Assembly (NCBI GenBank): GCA_905221035.1
Contig: CAJNBP010000005.1
Span: 104,269 to 168,268 of the forward strand
From: a bacterium
GTDB taxonomy: Bacteria > Bacillota > Bacilli > Lactobacillales > Streptococcaceae
Reading direction: 5' to 3'
Length of the DNA: 64,000 nucleotides
Part shown: one piece after another, positions 17,933 to 27,714 of the stretch
Layout: each line of letters starts with the position of its first letter
Numbering within the stretch: the stretch's first letter is position 1
Made by a program: the position numbers and the translations under genes
Notes under the pieces: model-generated
What the model saw: only the letters and a program-made list of their open reading frames with translations
What the model was told of the DNA's origin: nothing
Databases searched by the model: none

Positions 17933-19298
17933 AGCTTCTAATCAGCTCCTCTACTAATTCAATATGGGTGTAATAATCGGCGATTCGCACATTTTCATCT
18001 CCACCGTGGTCTCGGCTATTGGCATTTCCTAGACCAAAGGCCACCATTGGCACCTCTAGGGCATCAAAGACCGTATGCATAGGGCCTGTTCCCGCTGTGG
18101 TCGGCAAGACTGAGACGCCCTGTGGATAGAATTTCTTGGCCAACTCAATCACATTGAGAATGGCTGGCGCGCTCATATCGCTTCGATAGCTCATCTCTCC
18201 CAAGGTATAGTATAATTCTACCTTATCAAAGCCATTTTTGTCTAGCTGTTTCCGAATTTTTTCCAGAACATCATGCGGTTCTAGGCCAGGAACCAAACGA
18301 ACTTCTAACTTGGCACTGGCTTCTGCAGGCAAAATCGTTTTAACTCCTTGCCCTTGGTAGCCTGACTGAATCCCTTCGATATTAAGGGCTGGCTCGAAAA
18401 AGAAACGTTTTAGAAAGGCTGCGCGGTCCTCTTGTAAGAGAGGCAATTCCAAACCATAAATCTGGCTAATTTCCCCTGGATTTCGTTGGGCGTAAGTGTC
18501 CACCAAGGCCAATTCTCGTTCATTTGGTTCTTGAACTTCTTCGTACAAACCTTCAACCAAGATACGGCCATCTGCAGCGCGAAGAGACTGTAAGGCTTGA
18601 AGGAGATACCAAGGAGCTGATTCCACAACCCCACCATAACTAGAGTGGATATCCACATCAGCACTTTTCACCTTGGCATCAAAGGTCACAATCCCCTTGT
18701 TTCCACCAGAAATTTCTAACTGCTCCAAGGCATTCTTGGTCCCTTGTTCCCAGACCAACAAATCCGCCCCACGGAGTTTGTCTGCATGTTTTTCCAGATA
18801 CTTATCTAGGTCTGTCGAAGCCGATTCCTCCGCTCCTTCCATGATAAAGCTGATATTGACAGGCAGATCATCATGGTGTTGCATGTATTTTCTCAAAGCA
18901 CTCAAACGAGCTGTGATATGACCCTTGTCGTCGTCAACCCCACGCCCATACATAAAACCATTGCGGACTGAAAGCGTAAAGGGATCCTCTGTCCAGACCT
19001 GATCCCCATCCGCTGGAACAGTGTCATAGTGGTTATAGAAAATCAAGGTCTTGGCATCTGGACGTGAACTCTTGAAATGCGCCATGACAAAGGGCGCCGT
19101 ATAAGTCTCATCAATCTCCACTTCAGCCCCAACACGCTTGAAAATCTCGCCCAAATAATTTGCGACTTCCTTAAGTCCGACCTGCTGGGCAAAGACCGAT
19201 TTCTTAGAAATCAAGGTACGCAAAACCTCAAAATAATGCTGGGCTACATGATCCTTTTCAAATTTTTCAATCTGTTCTTGTTCGCTAGGAAAAACCAT
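17925..19298 (-). CDS. M20-family metallopeptidase in the methionine operon
   Basis: 457 residues. The M20 metal-site motifs are visible: H-Y-D-T-V-P-A-D-G, then G-R-G-V-D-D-D-K-G, the catalytic E-G-A-E-E, and later H-G-G-D-E-N near the C-terminus. There is no signal peptide, so it is cytoplasmic. Family members hydrolyse dipeptides or N-acyl amino acids. Lying between metQ and metN with an 8-base overlap into metN, it most likely releases methionine from imported peptides or derivatives; this is inference from context. Start: ATG 19298 with AAAGGTAGAGAG. Confidence 0.88.
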   Translation of the reverse strand: MVFPSEQEQIEKFEKDHVAQHYFEVLRTLISKKSVFAQQVGLKEVANYLGEIFKRVGAEVEIDETYTAPFVMAHFKSSRPDAKTLIFYNHYDTVPADGDQVWTEDPFTLSVRNGFMYGRGVDDDKGHITARLSALRKYMQHHDDLPVNISFIMEGAEESASTDLDKYLEKHADKLRGADLLVWEQGTKNALEQLEISGGNKGIVTFDAKVKSADVDIHSSYGGVVESAPWYLLQALQSLRAADGRILVEGLYEEVQEPNERELALVDTYAQRNPGEISQIYGLELPLLQEDRAAFLKRFFFEPALNIEGIQSGYQGQGVKTILPAEASAKLEVRLVPGLEPHDVLEKIRKQLDKNGFDKVELYYTLGEMSYRSDMSAPAILNVIELAKKFYPQGVSVLPTTAGTGPMHTVFDALEVPMVAFGLGNANSRDHGGDENVRIADYYTHIELVEELIRSYE

Positions 19299-19349
19299 AT
19301 TCTCTCTACCTTTCTATGAACTACTCTTCCTGACAATCTATGCTCTATA

Positions 19350-19384
19350 CAAAAGCAAGAGGTGGAATTCTCTCTCCCACCTCC
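19350..19384 (-). terminator. Hairpin after metQ (partial terminator or attenuator)
   Basis: On the minus strand GAGGTGG and CCACCTC form a stem around GAGAGAGAATT, followed by TTGCTTTT. It lies between metQ and the M20 peptidase, so metQ may be expressed more than the downstream genes. Confidence 0.65.
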
Positions 19385-19394
19385 CTGTTTCTTA

Positions 19395-20249
19395 TTACCA
19401 AACTGGTTGATCCAAACCGTCTGATGTTTCTTCGATAACTTTTTTCACTTCATCTGTATGGTAAGCTGCGATCACTTTCTTGATAGCATCAGCCTTAGGT
19501 GATGTTTCCCAATCTTTTTTCGCAACGATGATGTTGTACCATTGTTTTGAGTTTTCATCAGCTTGTTCTTTGAAAAGTGCTTTCTTGTAGTCCAATTTTG
19601 CTTCTGTAACGAAGGTATTGTTTACAACGGCAGCGTCAACTGATGACAATGAACGAGCTGTTTGGCTAGCGTCCAATTCAGTGATTTTCAAGTTCTTTGG
19701 ATTTTCTTTGATGTTAGCAACAGTTGCAAGAGCAGTTCCTGAAACGTCCAATTTAATCAAGCCAGCTGATTGAAGCAAGTAAAGCGCACGGCTTTCGTTT
19801 GTAGCATCGTTCGGTACAGCGATTTCTCCGTTTGCTGGGATGTCTTCTACTTTAGTGTACTTGTTGTCACTTCCATTCAAACCTGAGTAAAGGCGGATTG
19901 GAGAGATGTAAGTATCTGCAATCGCTACAAGGTCTTTCCCGTTTTCTTTGTTCCAGTTGTTCAAGAAGTTGTAGTGTTGGAAAGCGTTCAAGTCTACTTC
20001 GCCATCAGCAGTTGCCTTGTTTGGTTGTGAGTAGTCTGTGAACTCTGTAAATTCCAAAGTGATACCGTCTTTTTTAACCAATTCTTGGATTTTGTCCCAA
20101 CGTTTTTCTTCAGAACCGCTACGGTTGACAGTTGCGATTTTGATAGTTGTTGCATTGTCTGCTTTCTTTTCTGAGTTTCCGCAAGCTGCAAGAGCCAAAC
20201 CTGCGACTGTAGCAAGAGCTGCTACACCAAGCCATTTTTTAATTTTCAT
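19395..20249 (-). CDS. metQ: Methionine-binding lipoprotein
   Basis: 284 residues, NlpA/MetQ family. The signal peptide ends in a lipobox L-A-L-A-A-C with Cys23 as lipidation site. The mature part begins T-I-K-I-A-T-V-N-R-S-G and contains the typical D-Y-S-Q-P-N-K-A and D-L-N-A-F-Q-H segments. It is anchored on the outer face of the membrane and delivers methionine to MetI/MetN. AAGGAG lies 7 bases before ATG. A MET-box palindrome lies about 83 bases upstream, so it should be induced when methionine is scarce. Confidence 0.95.
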   Translation of the reverse strand: MKIKKWLGVAALATVAGLALAACGNSEKKADNATTIKIATVNRSGSEEKRWDKIQELVKKDGITLEFTEFTDYSQPNKATADGEVDLNAFQHYNFLNNWNKENGKDLVAIADTYISPIRLYSGLNGSDNKYTKVEDIPANGEIAVPNDATNESRALYLLQSAGLIKLDVSGTALATVANIKENPKNLKITELDASQTARSLSSVDAAVVNNTFVTEAKLDYKKALFKEQADENSKQWYNIIVAKKDWETSPKADAIKKVIAAYHTDEVKKVIEETSDGLDQPVW

Positions 20250-20331
20250 GATTCTTTCTCCTTAAAAATAATACCGTACTAGTATCTCACAATTTGTTTG
20301 ATTTCACAAATTGTTATTAGATAGTCAGATA

Positions 20332-20348
20332 TATAGTTTAAAACTATA
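20332..20348. promoter_or_regulatory. MET-box (MtaR/MetR operator) upstream of metQ
   Basis: TATAGTTTAAAACTATA is a perfect 17-bp palindrome. It matches the streptococcal MET-box consensus for the LysR-type methionine regulator as I recall it (TATAGTT-N3-AACTATA). Confidence 0.8.
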
Positions 20349-20349
20349 T

Positions 20350-20396
20350 CCTTAAAAACTGAGAAATCATCCACCTTATTCAGAATGGATGATTTC
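20350..20396 (-). terminator. Terminator after the amino-acid-binding lipoprotein gene
   Basis: On the minus strand GAAATCATCCA pairs with TGGATGATTTC (11 bp) and is followed by TCAGTTTTTAAGG. It separates this gene from the MET-box-controlled metQ operon. Confidence 0.75.
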
Positions 20397-20402
20397 ACAA
20401 AA

Positions 20403-21266
<864 letters not shown>

Positions 21267-21337
21267 TTAACAGAAAAAGAGCATTTACGCCATTATATGA
21301 TATCTATCTCTGTGATAGGTTTTCTTTATGGCTGATT

Positions 21338-21453
21338 TATACTCAATGAAAATCAAAGAGCAAACTAGAAAGCTAGCCGCAGGTTGCTCAAAACATTGTT
21401 TTGAGGTTGCAGATAGAAGCTGACGTGGTTTGAAGAGACTTTCGAAGAGTATT
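21338..21453 (+). repeat. BOX element abutting azlD stop
   Basis: It runs from TATACTCAATGAAAATC through AGAAAGCTAGCCGCAGG and AAAACATTGTTTTGAGG to a short boxC (GCTGACGTGGTTTGAAG) ending TTCGAAGAGTATT. Its last bases supply two bases of the azlD stop codon. Confidence 0.92.
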
Positions 21454-21775
21454 AAAAGACCAAGCGCAAGACGGCAATCAAGACCACTCCAAAGAGAACT
21501 GTTCCGACTAGATTGCGGTAGCGAAAGGCTACCCAAGCTGTTGGAAAGACTGCTAAAAAGTCCAGCCATTTGATTTGAGGCAAGCTGCCAACCTTGCCTG
21601 TCACTACGCTTGAAAGAATCAAGGCAAAGATAATGGAGACGGGCAAAAACTTCAAAAAACGCTCAACAATCGCAGGCAGGCCCTTATACTTGACCAAGAT
21701 GAAGGGAATCATACGGGGAATCCAGGTCACAAGACCAGAGAAAATCACTGCTAATAAAAGATACTTACTGACCAT
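21452..21775 (-). CDS. azlD: AzlD-family branched-chain amino-acid export subunit
   Basis: 107 residues, three to four membrane helices, normal for AzlD. A conserved P-R-M-I-P-F (residues 20-25) is present. It works with AzlC to export branched-chain amino acids or analogues. The start overlaps the end of azlC by 11 bases. The stop codon lies exactly at the end of a BOX element, so insertion there may have slightly reset the C-terminus. Confidence 0.88.
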   Translation of the reverse strand: MVSKYLLLAVIFSGLVTWIPRMIPFILVKYKGLPAIVERFLKFLPVSIIFALILSSVVTGKVGSLPQIKWLDFLAVFPTAWVAFRYRNLVGTVLFGVVLIAVLRLVF

Positions 21776-22460
21776 CTAAAACCACCCCCATTGTACAACC
21801 TAGCAAGGTCGCAAAGAGAACAGCTAGTGACTGAGACACCACTGTCAAGAGCAAAAAGAAGGACACCGCAACAACTGCTAGGATAATGAGCAGATTGCGG
21901 ACGGGAATCCGTCTTTGCATAATCTGGAATTGCGAAGCAAAAATGCCGATGAACATCCCAACCAGAGCAAAATCTAAACCAAAGATTTCTGGATTTGGTA
22001 GCAGGCCACCCAGAGCCGTTCCGACTACTGTTCCCACAAACCAAGCCACATAGCTGTTAAGATTATTTCCGTGCATCCACATAGGATTGACCTTGTCTGC
22101 ATGGGCCAATTCGCCCATCAAAACACCATAAGTCTCATCCGTCAAGATACTAGACATACCGATATTGTGCCAGAGACTAGTATGACGGAAATAGGTTGAC
22201 GCATGCAAACTCAACAAAAAGAGACGCAAATTAATCAAAAAAACCGTCATAGCAATAGCTGCCACAGGAGCCTGCACTGCAATCAGTGCCAGCATGGCAA
22301 ACTGGGCACTCCCAGCATAAACAAAGAGGCTCATCAAGCCCATCTCAACAGGTGTCACATAGGGCGCACCGATAATCCCACAGGCAAGGCCAATACTGAC
22401 ATAACCAAGGGCCGTTGGCATGGCTGCCTGCGCCCCCTCCCAAAATCCTTTTTCTTTCAT
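21765..22460 (-). CDS. azlC: AzlC-family branched-chain amino-acid permease
   Basis: 231 residues from ATG 22460; the ATG 12 bases upstream is part of ATGAGGAGAAAG, whose GAGGAG is the ribosome site. Multiple membrane helices. The early motif A-M-P-T-A-L-G-Y-V-S-I-G-L-A-C-G-I and the later L-T-D-E-T-Y-G-V are typical of AzlC. It pairs with AzlD as a branched-chain amino-acid exporter. The two genes overlap and form a two-gene operon. Confidence 0.92.
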   Translation of the reverse strand: MKEKGFWEGAQAAMPTALGYVSIGLACGIIGAPYVTPVEMGLMSLFVYAGSAQFAMLALIAVQAPVAAIAMTVFLINLRLFLLSLHASTYFRHTSLWHNIGMSSILTDETYGVLMGELAHADKVNPMWMHGNNLNSYVAWFVGTVVGTALGGLLPNPEIFGLDFALVGMFIGIFASQFQIMQRRIPVRNLLIILAVVAVSFFLLLTVVSQSLAVLFATLLGCTMGVVLDGQ

Positions 22461-22541
22461 CTTTCTCCTCATATTATCTTAATAGGTGTGTGAATAGGTT
22501 CCAGCCACAGCATGGACTATTATAACACATTAAGGAAATAG

Positions 22542-22573
22542 AAAAAAGTCTGCTGATTGTAATCAGACAGACT
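22542..22573 (-). terminator. Terminator after tsaD
   Basis: On the minus strand AGTCTG-T-CTGATT and AATCAG-C-AGACT pair around a short loop and are followed by TTTTTT. Confidence 0.85.
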
Positions 22574-22578
22574 CCATT

Positions 22579-23589
22579 TTATTCTATCGTATCAAAAGCG
22601 AGGCTTGGTTTGGCATTAAGGTCTAAGCCCGCAAAGTTTTCTTTGTTCCACTCGCTAACGCTGGCATAGGCAATCATTCCTGCATTGTCTCCGCAAAGGC
22701 GTAGGGGTGGGATGATAACCTTGACATCTGTGATTTCGGCTGCTAGGCGTTCTCTGAGACCTTTATTGGCTGCCACGCCACCAGCCACGACCAGTGTTTT
22801 AACTGGGTATTTCTCCAAGGCTTTCTTGGTTTTTGCCATAAGAATATCCAAGACAGCCGCTTGGAAGGAAGCACACAAGTCCTCTGTAGATAGGCTTTCT
22901 CCCTTTTGCTCGGCATTGTGGTGAACATTGATAAAGGCAGATTTCAAACCTGAAAATGAAAACTCCAGATTATCTTCCTTAATCATGGCACGAGGGAAAT
23001 CATAAATATCCTGCCCCTGATGAGCCCGCTCGTCAATCTCGCGACCTGCAGGATAGGTCAAGCCCATGACACGGCCGACCTTATCATAAGCCTCACCAAC
23101 TGCGTCATCTCGCGTTTCCCCAACAATCTTGTAATCACCAGCCTCGGAAACATAGACCAACTCTGTGTGACCACCACTGACCAAGAGAGCTAGCAAGGGA
23201 AACTCCAAAGGCTCCACGCTCTGAGCTGCCATGAGGTGGCCAGCCATGTGGTTAACGGGAATCAGCGGAAGTCCATGAGCCCAAGCAAAGGCCTTGGCAG
23301 CTGACAAACCAACTAGCAAGGCTCCGACCAAGCCTGGTCCATAGGTAACCGCAACAGCTGTCACGTCCTCTTCGGTAATCCCTGCTTCTGCTAGTGCCTC
23401 CTCGATACAGGCTGTAATGACCTCGACATGGTGACGACTGGCTACTTCAGGCACTACGCCCCCAAAACGTTTGTGACTCTCAATTTGACTAGCAATGACA
23501 TTGGACAAGAGTTCATCGTCATTTTTCAAGACGGCGACACTTGTCTCATCACAGGATGTCTCAAATGCTAAAATATATCTATCCTTCAT
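22579..23589 (-). CDS. tsaD: tRNA t6A37 threonylcarbamoyltransferase TsaD
   Basis: 336 residues. It transfers threonylcarbamoyl from TC-AMP to A37 of ANN-decoding tRNAs, acting with TsaB and others. The ASKHA fold motifs are seen: F-E-T-S-C-D-E-T-S at the start, the metal-binding H-x-x-x-H in [14 protein letters not shown], and V-A-G-G-V-A-A-N-K. It is last in the overlapping tsaB-rimI-tsaD cluster; its start overlaps the rimI stop by 11 bases. Confidence 0.97.
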   Translation of the reverse strand: MKDRYILAFETSCDETSVAVLKNDDELLSNVIASQIESHKRFGGVVPEVASRHHVEVITACIEEALAEAGITEEDVTAVAVTYGPGLVGALLVGLSAAKAFAWAHGLPLIPVNHMAGHLMAAQSVEPLEFPLLALLVSGGHTELVYVSEAGDYKIVGETRDDAVGEAYDKVGRVMGLTYPAGREIDERAHQGQDIYDFPRAMIKEDNLEFSFSGLKSAFINVHHNAEQKGESLSTEDLCASFQAAVLDILMAKTKKALEKYPVKTLVVAGGVAANKGLRERLAAEITDVKVIIPPLRLCGDNAGMIAYASVSEWNKENFAGLDLNAKPSLAFDTIE

Positions 23590-24016
23590 CTATTTCTCTC
23601 TTCATGATGATCGCGTCCTCGACTGGGTCATGGTAGTAGGCCTTTCGCTCAGCGATGACTGCCATCTTTTCTTTCTTGTAAAATGCTTGCGCTCGTTGAT
23701 TTGACCTTCTGACTTCGAGGAAAATCTCCTTGTCTATCGGCAATTGAGCAAACAAGGTCGAGGCAATTCCCTGACCCTGATAGGCTCCTTTGACAGCGAT
23801 TTGCAGGACTTCTGCTTCAAAAAGATTCTCCTGAACAGCTAAAAATCCAATCACTTCCACCCCATCGTAAGCTAGAGCATACCAAGTCTGGTCTTGGGAC
23901 AGGTCTGCTTGGATTTGTTCCAGCGTCCAAGGACTGACTGGGTAAACAGCTACCATGACAGCGTAGATGGCTTGAGCCAAGTCAGGCTGTCCTTGGATTC
24001 GTTTGATTTCTATCAT
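23579..24016 (-). CDS. rimI: Ribosomal-protein/GNAT N-acetyltransferase RimI
   Basis: 145 residues, GNAT fold. The acetyl-CoA loop is [14 protein letters not shown], with preceding L-Q-I-A and following [14 protein letters not shown]. By family it acetylates protein N-termini (ribosomal S18 in E. coli). It lies between tsaB (4-base overlap) and tsaD (11-base overlap), the conserved order in Firmicutes. Confidence 0.93.
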   Translation of the reverse strand: MIEIKRIQGQPDLAQAIYAVMVAVYPVSPWTLEQIQADLSQDQTWYALAYDGVEVIGFLAVQENLFEAEVLQIAVKGAYQGQGIASTLFAQLPIDKEIFLEVRRSNQRAQAFYKKEKMAVIAERKAYYHDPVEDAIIMKREIDEG

Positions 24017-24696
24017 AGGCGTTTAATGTAAGACTCGCCAGACTCGGTATGATTCTTGAGCCAGTTTTCCTCTGCCTCAACTCGTTTGAGGTAATTCGGC
24101 ACGAAATCATGCAAGGAGTCTGCTTCCTTGTCCCAGGTCAAAAGAGCTAGATTGGCTGCATTAGGCAAGGTTTCTTTGAAATTAGTCCTTGGCAAGTGTT
24201 CTTGAATCTGCTCCACAAAGGGGCCAACTTCTCCGACAAAGGTTACCTGACTAGCACCCTTGATTAACTCAATCACTCGCTCAAATGGCAGGTGCGCTTC
24301 TGGCATGACAGGTTTGGCATTTTCATAAAACCCTGCATAAACATTGTTGCGACGCGCATCCATCAAGGGGACGAACAAGCCTTCTTGTTGGTATGGCACC
24401 AGAGCCAAGAGGCTAGACATACCTACCAACTCGATGTTCAGGGTATGAGCCAAAGTCTTGGCAGTTGCTACCGCAATTCGCAAGCCTGTGTAGCTACCCG
24501 GCCCCTCTGCAACCACGATTCGGTCCAAATCCTTGGGCGTCCAGTCCAAACTTGCCATCAAAAAATCAATGGCAGGCATGAGGGTAATACTGTGATTTTT
24601 CTTAATATTAATCGTCGTCTCGGCAAGAACCTGCTTGTCCTCTAAAATAGCGAGAGAAAGAGCCTTGCTGGACGTATCAAAAGCTAATACTTTCAT
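24013..24696 (-). CDS. tsaB: tRNA t6A37 biosynthesis protein TsaB
   Basis: 227 residues. The N-terminal A-F-D-T-S-S-K-A-L-S and V-A-E-G-P-G-S-Y-T-G-L-R motifs are diagnostic for TsaB, an inactive paralogue of TsaD that scaffolds the t6A complex. First gene of the tsaB-rimI-tsaD operon. TATAAT-like sequence lies about 30 bases upstream on the minus strand. Confidence 0.95.
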   Translation of the reverse strand: MKVLAFDTSSKALSLAILEDKQVLAETTINIKKNHSITLMPAIDFLMASLDWTPKDLDRIVVAEGPGSYTGLRIAVATAKTLAHTLNIELVGMSSLLALVPYQQEGLFVPLMDARRNNVYAGFYENAKPVMPEAHLPFERVIELIKGASQVTFVGEVGPFVEQIQEHLPRTNFKETLPNAANLALLTWDKEADSLHDFVPNYLKRVEAEENWLKNHTESGESYIKRL

Positions 24697-24846
24697 AACA
24701 CATTCCTATCTTTTTGTCTGCTTACTATTATACTACAAAAGCTGGCACATGGGAATTTTCTTTATCCCCAAATAAAAATGCCTATACTTCGCTAAAAAAT
24801 AATTCGCAAATAAAATTCAAAAAAATGCTCACTTTTCCTTTTCTTT

Positions 24847-24854
24847 TCCGAATA
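24847..24854 (+). promoter_or_regulatory. Candidate ComX (late competence) box
   Basis: TCCGAATA matches the streptococcal combox TACGAATA in 7 of 8 bases. It stands 52 bases before the ATG of a 58-residue ORF, where pneumococci carry the competence-induced cib bacteriocin genes, as I recall. No sigma-A promoter is obvious here. Confidence 0.4.
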
Positions 24855-24905
24855 TAAAAGTGAACAAGAAAGTTGAAAGGATCTCCGTAAGAAATTTGGT
24901 AAGTC

Positions 24906-25082
24906 ATGCTAGATAAAAGACACATTTTTAGAAAGATAAATTTTATTGTCTTCATCTCCTACAGTTTGCTCAGCATTCTCAATGATTTAAACATTACTAC
25001 TATCCCTTTACCGATTGATTTATCTGTTTGTATTGTTTTATTTTTATGCTTCAACTCTATTTTTGAACAGAAGAATCGTTAA
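24906..25082 (+). CDS. Small hydrophobic peptide, possible CibC-like remnant of a competence bacteriocin locus
   Basis: A 58-residue frame starting MLDKRHIFRK. It has two hydrophobic stretches (residues about 11-23 and 40-53) and ends EQKNR. The start ATG overlaps the stop of a short upstream frame (ATGCTAG) that encodes only ~11 basic residues after a TGA. The ribosome site is weak. A terminator follows at 25155. No double-glycine bacteriocin precursor is seen. The position between tsaB and rpoY matches the pneumococcal cib locus, so this may be an immunity-type gene left after loss of the bacteriocin genes. Low certainty that it is translated. Confidence 0.4.
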   Translation: MLDKRHIFRKINFIVFISYSLLSILNDLNITTIPLPIDLSVCIVLFLCFNSIFEQKNR

Positions 25083-25154
25083 CATAAAAATAAGAGTGAA
25101 TTCTTAAAGTAAACATTTATTCCATTGTCATGTCATTTTAGAAAAATGCAAAGA

Positions 25155-25186
25155 CCACCTCATCTTGATAGATGGGGTGGAATTTT
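25155..25186 (+). terminator. Terminator after the 58-residue ORF
   Basis: CCACCTCATCT pairs with AGATGGGGTGG (one G-U) around TGAT, followed by AATTTTCG. Its presence supports a transcript running through 24906-25082. Confidence 0.65.
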
Positions 25187-25220
25187 CGTGTCGTAAATCT
25201 ACTATCTCTATATCCCCAAA

Positions 25221-25248
25221 CAAAAATGCCCCAACATGGGCAGGGCAT
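25221..25248 (-). terminator. Terminator after the 71-residue membrane protein
   Basis: On the minus strand GATGCCCTGCCCATGTTGGGGCAT folds and is followed by TTTTTG. It begins immediately after the TAG stop. Confidence 0.75.
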
Positions 25249-25464
25249 CTAAGCATTTAATCCAAAGTAAAATACAAACCAAACGACATAAGTTACAAGG
25301 AGGAGAAAAAGCGAGTAGAGAGTCACAAAAGTAATTTTCCACAAGAACTTAGTTTGTCGTTGTTCCAGTTTTGTAAACAGAAGATTCCCCGCATAAACGC
25401 AAGCAACAAAAACAATAAAAGCTACCAAGCGAGCTCCGATAGCAAAAGCAAATAAGTTATACAT
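25249..25464 (-). CDS. Small two-helix membrane protein of unknown function
   Basis: 71 residues with AAGGAGG 7 bases before the ATG and a terminator directly after the stop, so it is very likely a real gene. Two hydrophobic helices (about residues 3-27 and 42-68) are joined by a basic loop T-K-L-E-Q-R-Q-T-K. It lies between the cib-like region and rpoY and points away from both. A good CcpA-type site stands about 90 bases upstream. I do not recognise a family. Confidence 0.7.
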   Translation of the reverse strand: MYNLFAFAIGARLVAFIVFVACVYAGNLLFTKLEQRQTKFLWKITFVTLYSLFLLLVTYVVWFVFYFGLNA

Positions 25465-25554
25465 AGGGCAACCTCCTTGACTTAAAATCTATATGGAATT
25501 ATGACAAGCGATAAATTTCACTTCCATTGTCAATATAGCACATTTTCTTTGTTT

Positions 25555-25570
25555 TTGCAAGCGCTTACTA
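25555..25570. promoter_or_regulatory. cre-like CcpA site
   Basis: TTGCAAGCGCTTACTA matches the cre consensus WTGNAANCGNTNNCAW with one mismatch (T for the final A of the CA pair). It lies between the divergent 71-residue membrane protein gene and rpoY. Confidence 0.5.
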
Positions 25571-25604
25571 AAGAAATCGTCCCCTGACTTTCTCGTTTCT
25601 GTCT

Positions 25605-25633
25605 TTTACTAATTTTTCATTTTGTGGTATAAT
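25605..25633 (+). promoter_or_regulatory. Sigma-A promoter of rpoY-rnjA
   Basis: TTTACT (25605-25610), a 17-base spacer, and TATAAT (25628-25633) preceded by TGG. The start codon is 110 bases downstream, leaving a ~100-base leader. Confidence 0.6.
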
Positions 25634-25743
25634 TGAAATAATTGTAACGAATCAAGGTCAATCTAGACACAAAATGGAATGAAATCAAGCAAATCTATGC
25701 TAAAAGTTTGGAATAAGCTGACCTGTAAATAGAAAGGAACTAT

Positions 25744-25977
25744 ATGATTTACAAAGTTTTTTATCAAGAAACAAAAGAACGTAGCCCACGTCGTGAAACA
25801 ACACGCGCACTTTACCTAGACATCGATGCCAGCTCAGAACTTGAGGGCCGCATCGCTGCTCGCCAACTTGTCGAAGAAAATCGCCCAGAGTACAATATCG
25901 AGTATATCGAACTCTTGTCTGACAAATTGCTAGATTACGAAAAAGAAACTGGCGCCTTCGAAATTACGGAGTTCTAA
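25744..25977 (+). CDS. rpoY: RNA polymerase epsilon subunit (RpoY)
   Basis: 77 residues (formerly DUF1447/YkzG), a small Firmicute RNA polymerase subunit. The sequence shows the conserved [14 protein letters not shown] and Y-N-I-E-Y-I-E segments. AAAGGA stands before the ATG. rnjA starts 1 base after its stop, the conserved rpoY-rnjA pair. Confidence 0.93.
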   Translation: MIYKVFYQETKERSPRRETTRALYLDIDASSELEGRIAARQLVEENRPEYNIEYIELLSDKLLDYEKETGAFEITEF

Positions 25978-25978
25978 T

Positions 25979-27658
25979 ATGGCCTACACTCTTAAACCTG
26001 AAGAAGTCGGCGTTTTTGCCATCGGTGGTCTGGGAGAAATCGGGAAAAACACATATGGGATTGAATACCAAGATGAGATTATTATCGTCGATGCTGGGAT
26101 TAAATTCCCAGAAGATGACTTGCTTGGTATCGACTATGTCATTCCTGATTACTCTTACATTGTGGACAATATCGACCGCGTCAAGGCTGTTTTGATTACA
26201 CACGGACACGAGGACCACATCGGTGGGATTCCATTCCTGCTCAAGCAAGCAAATGTCCCTATCTATGCTGGACCACTTGCCTTGGCTTTGATCCGTGGAA
26301 AACTCGAAGAACACGGCCTCCTGCGCAACGCCAAACTTTACGAAATCAACCATAACACAGAGTTGACCTTTAAAAATCTCAAGGCAACTTTCTTTAGAAC
26401 TACTCACTCTATTCCAGAGCCTTTGGGGATTGTCATTCATACTCCTCAAGGGAAAATTGTCTGTACGGGTGACTTCAAGTTTGACTTAACACCAGTTGGT
26501 GAACCAGCAGATTTGCACCGTATGGCTGCGCTTGGTGAAGAAGGTGTACTCTGTCTCCTGTCTGACTCGACAAATGCAGAAATTCCAACCTTTACCAACT
26601 CTGAAAAAGTCGTTGGCCAGTCCATCATGAAGATTATCCAAGGCATTGAAGGACGTATCATCTTTGCATCCTTTGCCTCAAATATCTTCCGTCTCCAGCA
26701 AGCAACTGAAGCCGCTGTTAAGACTGGACGCAAGATTGCGGTCTTTGGTCGTTCTATGGAAAAGGCCATTGTCAACGGAATCGAGCTTGGCTACATCAAA
26801 GCTCCTAAGGGAACCTTTATCGAGCCAAATGAAATCAAAGACTACCCTGCAGGCGAGGTTCTGATCCTCTGTACAGGTAGTCAGGGTGAACCTATGGCAG
26901 CCCTCTCTCGTATCGCCAACGGAACCCACCGTCAGGTACAACTCCAACCCGGTGATACGGTTATCTTCTCTTCTAGCCCAATCCCTGGAAACACTACTAG
27001 CGTCAACAAGTTGATTAACATCATTTCTGAAGCTGGTGTCGAAGTTATCCACGGTAAGGTTAACAATATCCATACATCTGGACACGGTGGTCAGCAAGAG
27101 CAAAAACTCATGCTCCGCTTGATTAAGCCAAAATACTTCATGCCTGTCCACGGTGAATACCGCATGCAAAAAGTCCACGCTGGACTGGCGGTGGATACTG
27201 GTGTCGAGAAGGACAATATCTTTATCATGAGCAATGGTGATGTACTTGCTCTTACTGCTGACTCAGCTCGTATCGCAGGTCATTTCAATGCCCAAGACAT
27301 CTATGTCGATGGAAATCGTATCGGCGAAATCGGCGCTGCTGTCCTCAAAGACCGTCGTGATTTATCTGAAGACGGTGTCGTTCTAGCAGTCGCAACTGTT
27401 GACTTCAAATCGCAGATGATTCTGTCTGGTCCAGATATCCTCAGCCGAGGCTTTGTCTACATGAGAGAGTCTGGCGACTTGATTCGCCAAAGCCAGCGTA
27501 TCCTCTTCAATGCAATTCGTATCGCACTGAAAAATAAGGATGCCAGCGTGCAATCTGTCAATGGTGCTATTGTTAACGCCATTCGCCCCTTCCTTTATGA
27601 AAATACAGAACGTGAACCAATCATTATCCCGATGATCCTCACACCAGATGAAGAATAA
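25979..27658 (+). CDS. rnjA: Ribonuclease J1
   Basis: 559 residues, a metallo-beta-lactamase/beta-CASP ribonuclease with 5'-3' exo- and endonuclease activity in mRNA decay. The zinc motif H-G-H-E-D-H is near residues 75-80. Further ligands sit in T-H-S-I-P and C-T-G-D-F-K-F-D. Beta-CASP motifs are G-S-Q-G-E-P and H-T-S-G-H-G-G, and V-H-G-E-Y completes the core. The length fits J1 without an extra extension. It is co-transcribed with rpoY and ends at a terminator. Confidence 0.96.
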   Translation: MAYTLKPEEVGVFAIGGLGEIGKNTYGIEYQDEIIIVDAGIKFPEDDLLGIDYVIPDYSYIVDNIDRVKAVLITHGHEDHIGGIPFLLKQANVPIYAGPLALALIRGKLEEHGLLRNAKLYEINHNTELTFKNLKATFFRTTHSIPEPLGIVIHTPQGKIVCTGDFKFDLTPVGEPADLHRMAALGEEGVLCLLSDSTNAEIPTFTNSEKVVGQSIMKIIQGIEGRIIFASFASNIFRLQQATEAAVKTGRKIAVFGRSMEKAIVNGIELGYIKAPKGTFIEPNEIKDYPAGEVLILCTGSQGEPMAALSRIANGTHRQVQLQPGDTVIFSSSPIPGNTTSVNKLINIISEAGVEVIHGKVNNIHTSGHGGQQEQKLMLRLIKPKYFMPVHGEYRMQKVHAGLAVDTGVEKDNIFIMSNGDVLALTADSARIAGHFNAQDIYVDGNRIGEIGAAVLKDRRDLSEDGVVLAVATVDFKSQMILSGPDILSRGFVYMRESGDLIRQSQRILFNAIRIALKNKDASVQSVNGAIVNAIRPFLYENTEREPIIIPMILTPDEE

Positions 27659-27664
27659 ATTATA

Positions 27665-27692
27665 AAACAGCCCCGTCTTCGGAGCTGTTTTT
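27665..27692 (+). terminator. Terminator after rnjA
   Basis: AAACAGC and GCTGTTT flank a loop CCCGTCTTCGGA, followed by TTCTCT. Confidence 0.8.
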
Positions 27693-27714
27693 CTCTATGC
27701 TTTCTTTTGAGGTT

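Noticed and set aside
20250..20331. SAM or T-box riboswitch before metQ
   Set aside because: The leader is short (about 80 bases to the MET-box) and lacks the conserved T-box or S-box sequences; the palindromic operator explains control better.
24822..24862. Inverted repeat TCACTTTT...AAAAGTGA around the combox as an operator or terminator
   Set aside because: The arms are separated by about 20 bases and are AT-rich; chance is likely, and no T-tract follows.
25964..26775. Long antisense frames over rnjA
   Set aside because: They lie wholly inside a highly conserved gene, lack ribosome sites, and follow its codon pattern in mirror. They are shadows.
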